From assembly GCA_023390115.1 (NCBI GenBank), contig JAEWDM010000016.1:1-64000 (forward strand): 64,000 bases of DNA. Direction: 5' to 3'. Positions 7,403-14,584 of the stretch are shown here, in pieces (position 1 is the stretch's first letter; each line of letters starts with the position of its first letter). The position numbers and the translations under genes are program-made. The DNA comes from Bacillota bacterium (lineage in GTDB: Bacteria > Bacillota > Clostridia > Acetivibrionales > DSM-27016). The notes beneath the pieces were generated by a model that did not search any database, had not been told where the DNA came from, and saw only the letters and a program-made list of their open reading frames with translations.

Positions 7403-8980
7403 ATGAGAAGTAAAAAACTTTTATTGGTTATAGCTATAATATTAGGCCTGGCGGTGATTGGCTCAGGCTGCTCAAATCCAGGCTCCGGATCGGGAAGTGC
7501 CGGCGATGAAGAAAAGGTGCTTAGAATTGCATACCCGTCTACGCTTACAACACTGGATATTACTGACGGCAGCGCAGCAACAATGCTGCTGGAGGTTGCG
7601 GGAGTAGTTCAAACGCTTGTATCAGTGGATTCCGGCTTTGTACTTCATCCATGGCTTGCAACCGGGTGGGAAAGAACTGGAGACACCACTTGGGTATTTA
7701 AGCTGCGTGATGACGTCACTTTTCATGATGGAACAAAGTTTAATGCTGAGGCTGTAAAATGGTGCATAGATAGGAGCCTGAATAAAAATGCTTCATTTTC
7801 AAAGACGACGGGCATAAAATCGGTATCTGTAATTAGCGGCTATGAGGTACAGTTTGAAACAGTTACCAGAACAGGAGAGCTGCCTGAGGCATTGACAAAT
7901 GTTGCTACAGCGATTGTATCAAAATCGTCTGTTAACGAAGAGGGAGAGTTCACGGCAGCAATTGGAACAGGGTATTTTAAGCAGGAGAGCTTTGATGTTT
8001 CCAGCGGCAAATTTGAATGTACTGTCTATGACGGATACAGGGAAGATATAAATACCGGTGTAGTAAAACGAGTTGTTTTGAGTATGCCGGATTCCTCCAC
8101 AAGATCCCTGGCGGCACAAAACGGTGAGATTGATATTGCGTCTGACGTACCGTTCAGTGATCTTGAGACACTTGCAAATGCAGAAGGAATAAAGGTCGAA
8201 AAGTTCTTTACGGCCAGAACATATTTTTTCAGCTATAATTTAAACAAAGAGTTTTTGCGCGATGTGAATGTAAGAAAGGCTCTTATTTTTGCCATAAATA
8301 AAGAGGAACTGGTGAATGATGTGCTGCTGGGTGTAGGCTCGGTGCCCAAAGGAATATATATAGAGGATATGCCCTGGGCGAATACAAATGTGGATACATA
8401 CGAATACAACGTTGAAAAAGCAAAGGCATTATTGGAGGCCGCAGGCTTTAAGGATTCGGATGGAGACGGGTTTCTTGACAAAAATGGAGAAAAATTTTCC
8501 GTCCGTATTATTACAGGATCGAGAAGACCGGGTAACTCGCTTATAGCTCAGGCAGTCCAGGGCTACTTCTCTAATATTGGAATTGAGGCAAAGGTTGCCG
8601 TGCTAGATGGCAATGCGTCAAATGAAGCCCTGGAAAATGGTGAATATGATTTGAACTTAAGCTCTGCGGCAACCGGGTATATTCCATCTGCCTCATACTA
8701 CTTAAGCCAGTATTATGCATCCGACAGTACTAATGCTAAAAGGATTAACTACAGTAATAAGGAGCTTGATGCATTAATTCAGGAATGCAGAGATGCAAGC
8801 ATTGGCAAAGGAAAAAATGAGTTAAGCAAACAAGCCCAGGCCATTGCTCAGGAAGATGTGGCGGTGTACACAGTTGCTAACTACGGGGCGGTTTTTGTAC
8901 TCTCAGAAAGAATAAAGAATTTCTTATACAATGCAGCGGTACATGATTTCGTTGTTCCTTACGATACCGATATTGAATAA
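7403..8980 (+). CDS. ABC transporter substrate-binding lipoprotein, family 5 (nickel/peptide type)
   Basis: 525-residue extracellular solute-binding protein. An N-terminal signal KKLLLVIAIILGLAVIGSGC gives a lipid-anchored Cys23. Conserved family-5 blocks include WVFKLRDDVTFHDGTKFNAEAVKW and VRKALIFAINKEELV. Start at 7403, preceded by AAGGGAG; the in-frame TTG at 7364 has no ribosome-binding site. A 135-bp gap separates it from the permease genes, common where the binding protein is made in excess. The family takes nickel, nickel-metallophore complexes or peptides; the sequence does not tell which. I favour metal or small-ligand import because of the adjoining methyltransferase and attenuator (inference). 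Confidence 0.85.
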   Translation: MRSKKLLLVIAIILGLAVIGSGCSNPGSGSGSAGDEEKVLRIAYPSTLTTLDITDGSAATMLLEVAGVVQTLVSVDSGFVLHPWLATGWERTGDTTWVFKLRDDVTFHDGTKFNAEAVKWCIDRSLNKNASFSKTTGIKSVSVISGYEVQFETVTRTGELPEALTNVATAIVSKSSVNEEGEFTAAIGTGYFKQESFDVSSGKFECTVYDGYREDINTGVVKRVVLSMPDSSTRSLAAQNGEIDIASDVPFSDLETLANAEGIKVEKFFTARTYFFSYNLNKEFLRDVNVRKALIFAINKEELVNDVLLGVGSVPKGIYIEDMPWANTNVDTYEYNVEKAKALLEAAGFKDSDGDGFLDKNGEKFSVRIITGSRRPGNSLIAQAVQGYFSNIGIEAKVAVLDGNASNEALENGEYDLNLSSAATGYIPSASYYLSQYYASDSTNAKRINYSNKELDALIQECRDASIGKGKNELSKQAQAIAQEDVAVYTVANYGAVFVLSERIKNFLYNAAVHDFVVPYDTDIE

Positions 8981-9115
8981 ATGCCTAATATGCCGGAAAG
9001 GCTGAGAAATAGCTTCCAAATTGTTTTGGCTTAAGTCTTTAAGAAGCTTTCTTGTCTTTTTTTGTGCTTTACAACAGTCTCGTATAATAGGGAATAAGTA
9101 AATTGGGAGATTATA

Positions 9116-10063
9116 ATGTTAAAATACATAATCAAGCGGCTGGTTACAATCTTTTTTGTATTATGGATGGTTGCAACAATAACGTATTTTACTATGCATG
9201 TTACACCTGGTGATACTGCTAATGCTATCATAATAGAGGTTTATGGAGAGGACGCTGTTTCTGAAGAGACACTTGAAAAGGTCAGGGATAAATATGATTT
9301 GAACAGACCGTTATATGTCCAGTATTTTGAATGGATGGGAAACATCCTTAAGGGGGAGCTTGGAACCTCTTACAAATATGATTTGCCGGTGAGCTATATG
9401 CTGAAAGCAAGGCTGCCCAACACTATAGTTTTGGGCTTCACCGCATTTCTGATATCGGCGGCGGTATCCATACCCTTTGGAATAGTCAGTGCACTGCATC
9501 ATAACAGGTTTATTGATCATTTCAGCAGACTTTGCACGCTTATACTATCATCATTTCCATCTTTTTGGATAGCGCTGCTGATGATTATTGTCTTTTCAAT
9601 AAATTTTAAACTCTTGCCTGTGAGCGGAATGACCGGTTTTAATAGTATTATTATGCCTGCAATTACCTTGTCGCTCGGTATGACGGCGGCAACCACAAGA
9701 ATGATGAGAACCAGTATGCTTGACGTTATGGGACAGGATTATATAACTGTTGCACGTTCAAAGGGACTGAAAAGAAGCAGTATTATCGGCCGCCATGCTT
9801 TAAGAAATGCTTTTCCTCCGATAATAACCATTATGGGTATGCAAATTGGACACATACTGGGCGGCGCGGTTGTTATTGAGAATATATTTTCATGGCCGGG
9901 AATCGGAGGACTTTTTATTGATTCAATAAATGCAAAGGATTTGCCGATGATGGAAGGCTGTATATTAATTATTGCATCAGGCTATGCGATTATAAACTTT
10001 ATTGTAGATATGATATATGTGTGTATCGACCCCAAAATTAAATACTCGGGAGGTGACAGATGA
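9116..10063 (+). CDS. ABC transporter permease, NikB/OppB type
   Basis: 315-residue inner-membrane permease beginning MLKYIIKRLVTIFFVLWMVATITYF, with about six membrane segments. The EAA cytoplasmic loop (ARSKGLKRSSIIGRHALRNAFPP) contacts the ATPase. 'MHVTPGDTA' and 'YDLNRPLYVQYFEWM' are typical of the OppB/NikB branch. GGGAGA precedes the ATG. An internal promoter is possible: TATAAT at 9083-9088. Its stop overlaps the next start by 4 bp (ATGA), so the two permeases are translationally coupled and probably form a heterodimer. Confidence 0.9.
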   Translation: MLKYIIKRLVTIFFVLWMVATITYFTMHVTPGDTANAIIIEVYGEDAVSEETLEKVRDKYDLNRPLYVQYFEWMGNILKGELGTSYKYDLPVSYMLKARLPNTIVLGFTAFLISAAVSIPFGIVSALHHNRFIDHFSRLCTLILSSFPSFWIALLMIIVFSINFKLLPVSGMTGFNSIIMPAITLSLGMTAATTRMMRTSMLDVMGQDYITVARSKGLKRSSIIGRHALRNAFPPIITIMGMQIGHILGGAVVIENIFSWPGIGGLFIDSINAKDLPMMEGCILIIASGYAIINFIVDMIYVCIDPKIKYSGGDR

Positions 10064-10926
10064 TAAATGGGATAAAGGATTCAAGACTATCAGATATACT
10101 AAACAGGAAAAATATAATGCTTGTGCTGGGTGCCGGCCTTTCAGGTGTAATTGTCCTTGTGGCGGTGCTTGCTCCAGTAATAGAGCCTTATGATCCCACT
10201 AAAATGGTGATTGCATATAAGTTTATTCCTCCATCCCCCGAGCATATCATGGGTACGGATAATATGGGAAGAGATATTTTGAGCAGGATTATTGAGGGCT
10301 CAAGAATTTCACTCAGCATAGCATTTTTAGTGGTTGTAATAAGTGCGGGTATTGGAACGGTAATAGGTCTGGTATCAGGCTTTTTCGGAGGGGGCATTGA
10401 TATGGCTTTTATGCGGGTAGTTGATATATTGCTGGCATTCCCTACAATTGTTTTTGCCCTTGCCATCTCCACTGTTCTGGGAACCGGGCAGATGAACCTT
10501 GTTATAGCCATATGCTGTATCCAATGGACAAGATATGCCCGTGTTGCAAGAGGTGAAGCCATTCTGCTTAAAAATGCCGAATACATTGATGCCGCCAAAG
10601 CAATAGGGAACAACGGCTTTGGTATAATTTTCAAATACCTTCTGCCTGATGTTATTTCTAAAATAGTGATATTAATGTCTCTTGACATAGGGAGCGTAAT
10701 TTTATACTGTTCTTCACTGAGCTTTTTAGGCCTGGGAGCTCAGCCTCCTTCGCCTGATTGGGGGGCCATGATAAGCGACGGAAAGGAATATATGAGGTAT
10801 GCCCCATGGATAGCTGTTTTCCCCGGCCTTGCAATTGCGGTATCTGCCTTGGCATTTAATATGCTGGGGGATGGCATTAGAGACTTGCTTGACCCAAGAA
10901 TGAGAAAAGCTGTTAAAGCGGAATAG
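10060..10926 (+). CDS. ABC transporter permease, NikC/OppC type
   Basis: 288-residue partner permease. The N-terminal OppC/NikC signature is present (FIPPSPEHIMGTDNMGRDILSR), followed by membrane segments and the EAA loop (DAAKAIGNNGFGIIFKYLLPD). It ends LLDPRMRKAVKAE. Coupled to the upstream permease by a 4-bp overlap; the first ATPase gene follows after 15 bp. Together with the NikB-type protein it should form the membrane channel. Confidence 0.9.
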   Translation: MINGIKDSRLSDILNRKNIMLVLGAGLSGVIVLVAVLAPVIEPYDPTKMVIAYKFIPPSPEHIMGTDNMGRDILSRIIEGSRISLSIAFLVVVISAGIGTVIGLVSGFFGGGIDMAFMRVVDILLAFPTIVFALAISTVLGTGQMNLVIAICCIQWTRYARVARGEAILLKNAEYIDAAKAIGNNGFGIIFKYLLPDVISKIVILMSLDIGSVILYCSSLSFLGLGAQPPSPDWGAMISDGKEYMRYAPWIAVFPGLAIAVSALAFNMLGDGIRDLLDPRMRKAVKAE

Positions 10927-10941
10927 GAGGAATGGAATCAA

Positions 10942-11919
10942 ATGGAGGCCCTTTTGCAGGTAAAAGACTTGAATCTTGATTTTATGATCAATGAAAGCAG
11001 GACACACATTTTAAATAATGTATCTTTTGATATATATGAAAATGAAGTATTGGCTGTTATTGGCGAGACAGGATGCGGAAAGTCGTTAACGGGAAGTGCT
11101 GTTCTGCATTTATTGCCGGATAATGCACTGGTTAGCGGGAGCATAATCTATAAAGGCAGGGATACGCTGAAAATGGACGAGTCCGAATATCGTCAATTGA
11201 GAGGCAAGGAAATAGCATCAATACCTCAGAGTCCTACTACTGCGCTTAATCCTCTTATGAGCGTGGGAGAACAGGCAGCGGAGTGCATTTATAACAAGGC
11301 GAAGGGCAAAAGCAGCATTGTAAAAGCAGTAAACCGGATTTTTTCAAGGCTCAGGTTACCAGGGAAAGAAAGCTTTTATAATAATTTTCCATGCGAGTTA
11401 AGCGGAGGTATGTGCCAAAGGGTTCTCATATCTTTGGGGATAATGGCAAATCCAAAGCTGCTTGTAGTAGACGAGCCTACAAAAGCACTGGATTGGGCGC
11501 TTCGTAAGGAGGTTATGGAAATTTTGTATGAATTGAGAATGGAATCAGGCTGCTCAATGATGTTCATAACTCACGATATAAAAGCCGCCGGATATATTGC
11601 TGACAGGATTGCAGTGATGTACTGCGGTGAAGTGGTTGAAGCAGGAGCTTGCCATGAGGTATTGAACAATTCGCAGCACCCATACACGAAAGGATTAATA
11701 GCAGCCATGCCCTCAAACGGGTTTAAGGTTATGAAGGGCTTTATGCCGTCCTTTCAGGATATCCCCAATGGCTGCAGGTTTAGTGACAGATGTGAGCGGC
11801 TAAATGAAAGCTGCATACAATCAGAGCCTGAGGCCAGAAAGCTTGCATCGGGGCATATAGTGAAGTGCTTTAACTGCGGCGGTCTAAATATGCGGCAGGA
11901 GGTAAGCGCATGCTGCTAG
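10942..11919 (+). CDS. ABC transporter ATPase, NikD/OppD type
   Basis: 325-residue nucleotide-binding subunit: Walker A GETGCGKS, signature LSGGMCQR, Walker B plus D-loop LVVDEPTKALD, and switch His in FITHDI. The Cys-containing C-terminal oligopeptide/nickel domain (GCRFSDRCERLNESC...VKCF) typical of OppD/NikD proteins is present. The stop overlaps the second ATPase gene by 10 bp. Paired with the next protein it should power the importer. Confidence 0.9.
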   Translation: MEALLQVKDLNLDFMINESRTHILNNVSFDIYENEVLAVIGETGCGKSLTGSAVLHLLPDNALVSGSIIYKGRDTLKMDESEYRQLRGKEIASIPQSPTTALNPLMSVGEQAAECIYNKAKGKSSIVKAVNRIFSRLRLPGKESFYNNFPCELSGGMCQRVLISLGIMANPKLLVVDEPTKALDWALRKEVMEILYELRMESGCSMMFITHDIKAAGYIADRIAVMYCGEVVEAGACHEVLNNSQHPYTKGLIAAMPSNGFKVMKGFMPSFQDIPNGCRFSDRCERLNESCIQSEPEARKLASGHIVKCFNCGGLNMRQEVSACC

Positions 11920-12671
11920 AGGTAAAAGGGCTAAGTAAAAAATATTATTCGGGATTTCTTGGACAGAAGACTGTAGATGCCGTAAAGGATATAAGCTTTG
12001 CAATAAATGAGGGTGAGATATTGGGCTTGATGGGTGGGAGCGGATGCGGAAAAACCACGGTAGCAAAGATTGTTTTGGGATTGCTTAGACCCACCTGCGG
12101 AAGTGTGCTTTATTGCGGACAGGATTTAACAAGTGCCGGCAGAGGTACCTGGCGCAGCTTAAGAAAGGAAATACAAGCCATTTTCCAGCACCCGCAGGCG
12201 GCGTTTAATCCGCGCAGAAATATCTATTTTTCATGCGTGGAGCCAATAAGGCTCTATAAGATGGCGAAGGAAAAAACAGAAGAGGAAATGGTATGCGAAC
12301 TTATACAAAGGATTGGCCTTTCTAAGGATCAGTTAAAAAAATACCCTCATGAAATAAGTGGGGGACAGGCCCAGCGGCTGGCCATAATACGTGCCCTTTC
12401 TCTCAGACCCAGGCTGCTTATATGTGATGAGCCTACGTCTATGCTGGATGTATCTGTTCAGGCGCAGGTGCTGGATCTGCTGCTAAATATTCATAAGGAA
12501 CAAAAGCTTTCTATGCTGTATATATCGCATGATCTGGATGTGGTAAGAGCTATTTGCAGCCGTGTAGCGGTTATGCGGCAGGGCAGGATTGTTGAAATCG
12601 GGACATCTCAGGAGATATTTGAAAATCCCCGGCATGAATATACAAAACATCTTCTGTCCTCCCGTATGTAG
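11910..12671 (+). CDS. ABC transporter ATPase, NikE/OppF type
   Basis: 253-residue nucleotide-binding subunit: Walker A GGSGCGKT, signature ISGGQAQR, Walker B LLICDEPTSMLD, switch His in YISHDLD. It lacks the C-terminal Cys domain of its partner, as NikE-type subunits often do. Last gene of the operon that begins with the tandem methyltransferase; no strong intrinsic terminator is visible directly after it. Confidence 0.9.
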   Translation: MLLEVKGLSKKYYSGFLGQKTVDAVKDISFAINEGEILGLMGGSGCGKTTVAKIVLGLLRPTCGSVLYCGQDLTSAGRGTWRSLRKEIQAIFQHPQAAFNPRRNIYFSCVEPIRLYKMAKEKTEEEMVCELIQRIGLSKDQLKKYPHEISGGQAQRLAIIRALSLRPRLLICDEPTSMLDVSVQAQVLDLLLNIHKEQKLSMLYISHDLDVVRAICSRVAVMRQGRIVEIGTSQEIFENPRHEYTKHLLSSRM

Positions 12672-13100
12672 GCTTAAACCTGTCTGATGAAGCAAACCGA
12701 GCGATTTAAGCTTTCAAACGTCCGGTGTATACGGCTGTGACAGGTTGGGATAAGCCCTGAAGGGATCAACCATGCTTGTAAGGGCCTCCGAAAATCGGGC
12801 ATGAAACTTGTGTGATAAAAAAAATCGCTGCTATATTGTTGCTGACGTAACTATTGTTGAAGGTGTAAGCCAATACCTGTGCATTAAGCTTGCAATTGAA
12901 GCCATGGCTATACAAAAAATATCGGAAAATATTTTGCTTTACGCTTGTATATACTGAGGAAATATGTTAAGCTTAACAGGCTGATCACAATATATTACTA
13001 ATGGGTTGATTTATTTTTGATAAAACTCTCTTTGAATTAATTTGGAGCGAGCTTGTCTCAGAAATTTTTAAATCCAAATAATCTAAGGAGGTATATAGAT
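12672..13100. other. Intergenic region with a compact structured segment
   Basis: No convincing gene. The part from 12743 to 12803 can fold into adjacent stems: GGTTG/CAACC (12743-12747 with 12767-12771) enclosing CCCT/AGGG, then CATGC/GCATG (12771-12775 with 12799-12803) enclosing CCGA-aaa-TCGG. It may be the 3' end of the transporter mRNA or an independent RNA; no T-run follows. The rest is AT-rich. Confidence 0.4.
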
Positions 13101-13316
13101 ATGGCAGACAAGACTATTACATGCAAGGATTGCAATTCCACTTTCATTTTTAACGAGAGTGAGCAGGCCTTTTACAAGGAAAAGGGCTTTGAGAACGAAC
13201 CTCAGAGATGCCCCGACTGCAGAGCTGCAAGAAAGCAGCAGAGAGGAAACAGGGGAGGCGGCAATAGAGGCTTCGGAGGTGGCAATAGGAGCTTCGGAGG
13301 CGGAAATAGGTGGTAG
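13101..13316 (+). CDS. Small zinc-ribbon protein with Gly/Arg-rich tail
   Basis: 71 residues: an N-terminal zinc ribbon with C-x2-C pairs at CKDC (residues 8-11) and CPDC near 38-41, separated by a TFIFNESEQAFYKEKGF block typical of the probable zinc-ribbon family, then an RGG-like tail (RGNRGGGNRGFGGGNRSFG) that suggests nucleic-acid binding. AAGGAGG at 13085-13091 fixes the start at 13101; the in-frame codon at 13053 lacks a site. Small RGG-tailed ribbon proteins of this type are common in Firmicutes but have no settled function. Confidence 0.85.
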   Translation: MADKTITCKDCNSTFIFNESEQAFYKEKGFENEPQRCPDCRAARKQQRGNRGGGNRGFGGGNRSFGGGNRW

Positions 13317-13436
13317 CTTAGAAGGAGAGTTATGGCTCTCCTTTTTTGGTAGGGCTTTAGAAATGGCAGGTTTTCATATTGTCCTGATACGGGTAATTGT
13401 GGAAATTATGCAATAAATATTTAGGAGGTGTGCCGC

Positions 13437-13955
13437 ATTAGAAAAAATGAATTGCTTATTAATGAAGATATAAGAGATAAGGAGATCCGGCTTATTGACA
13501 CGGACGGCTCCATGCTGGGTATTTTGGCCACAGCAGAGGCTCAAAAGCTGGCGTATTCAAAGAATCTGGACCTGGTAAAAATAGTTCCCAATGCAGTTCC
13601 GCCTGTATGCAAAATAATAGATTATGGAAAAAGTGTCTTTGAGCAGGCCAAAAAGGAAAAGGAAGCAAAAAAAAATCAGAAGGTTGTGGCTCTTAAGGAA
13701 GTGAGATTGTCAGCTACAATTGAAGAGCATGATTTTGAATTTAAGGTAAAGAATGCATATAAATTTTTGCAGGATGGAGATAAGGTCAAGGCAAGCATTC
13801 GGTTTAGAGGAAGAGAAATGAGATATACGTTATCAGGGCAAGAGGTGCTTTTAAATTTTGCCGAGGCTGTGAAAGAGGTCGGAATAGTTGAAAAACAGCC
13901 GCGGCTTGAAGGCAGAAGCATGACAATGATATTGAATCCTAAAAAAGTGTTATAG
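13437..13955 (+). CDS. infC: Translation initiation factor IF-3, AUU start
   Basis: 172-residue IF-3: N-domain NELLINEDIRDKEIRLIDTDG, linker KKEKEAKKNQKVV and C-domain LKEVRLSATIEEHDFEFKVKNAYKFLQDGDKVKASIRFRGRE. It binds the 30S subunit and proofreads start-codon choice. AGGAGG (13423-13428) is 8 nt upstream of ATT at 13437; the GTG at 13428 overlaps the Shine-Dalgarno and cannot serve. AUU starts are known for infC in E. coli and Bacillus, where they allow IF-3 to repress itself. Oddly, rpmI and rplT do not follow; instead sigK begins 81 nt later. This could be a relocated gene or a second infC copy; the window cannot tell. Confidence 0.93.
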   Translation: MRKNELLINEDIRDKEIRLIDTDGSMLGILATAEAQKLAYSKNLDLVKIVPNAVPPVCKIIDYGKSVFEQAKKEKEAKKNQKVVALKEVRLSATIEEHDFEFKVKNAYKFLQDGDKVKASIRFRGREMRYTLSGQEVLLNFAEAVKEVGIVEKQPRLEGRSMTMILNPKKVL

Positions 13956-14036
13956 CCGTATAAATTTTGTACGTGCACAAATTTCAGATGATTTTCATAT
14001 ATTTGTAAGGTAGCCTATTTTCAGGAGGTGCCTTAT

Positions 14037-14516
14037 TTGTTTTCAGTTTTTTTCTCGTCAATAATAGATGCAATCAGCAGTATAATAGTGCTTTGCGGCT
14101 ATGTATCAAATCCCAATTCCTTTCCGCAGCCTCTTTCACCTGAGGAAGAACAGAAATACATCGAAATGTATAAAAATGGCAATGAGGACTCGAGGAATAT
14201 ACTTATAGAAAGAAACCTTCGGCTCGTTGCCCATATTGTGAAAAAGTATAATTCCTACGGAAGCGATTGTGATGATTTGATTTCTATCGGGACAATAGGA
14301 CTGATCAAAGCCATATCCACGTTTGACCAGGAGAAGGGAACAAGATTGGCAACTTACGCTGCAAGGTGTATTGAAAATGCTATATGCATACTCACGGAAA
14401 CATTTAATTATTTTCATTACTGCCCCATACATATGGAATATGCCGGCTTCAGCGGCTGCCGGAGAGAGGATGTAAGGCAGCATTCTAAAGCTGTAAGAGG
14501 ACACGCCCTGCAATAG
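14037..14516 (+). CDS. sigK: Pro-sigma-K, N-terminal fragment (sigK 5' half)
   Basis: Codons 1-114 encode the N-terminal half of mother-cell sigma-K: a hydrophobic pro-sequence (MFSVFFSSIIDAISSIIVLCGYVSN), then FPQPLSPEEE and region 2 (NLRLVAHIVKKY, DLISIGTIGLIKAI, LATYAARCIEN). Homology stops at the AAATG core (14375-14379); the frame then runs 46 unrelated codons into the element and stops at 14514-14516. TTG at 14037 is the start, 8 nt after AGGAGG (14023-14028). The pro-sequence, normally removed by SpoIVFB, shows that control by processing is kept as well as control by DNA rearrangement. Joined to 19501-19868 it gives a 236-aa protein, in frame. Confidence 0.95.
   Translation: MFSVFFSSIIDAISSIIVLCGYVSNPNSFPQPLSPEEEQKYIEMYKNGNEDSRNILIERNLRLVAHIVKKYNSYGSDCDDLISIGTIGLIKAISTFDQEKGTRLATYAARCIENAICILTETFNYFHYCPIHMEYAGFSGCRREDVRQHSKAVRGHALQ
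14375..14379. other. Left attachment core (attL) of the sigK element
   Basis: AAATG core within GAAAATGC. The element-side arm CGGAAACAT lies at 14395-14403. The bacterial-side arm is sigK coding sequence. Confidence 0.85.
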
Positions 14517-14584
14517 GCGTATCCTCTTAATATTGAACTGATAAGTTAAAACGTAACTGTTACCGTGGCACTTTAGTGTTATGA

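Noticed and set aside
12808..12957. 49-codon TTG-started frame in the gap before the zinc-ribbon gene
   Set aside because: No Shine-Dalgarno and no family resemblance; the same DNA overlaps a structured RNA segment.
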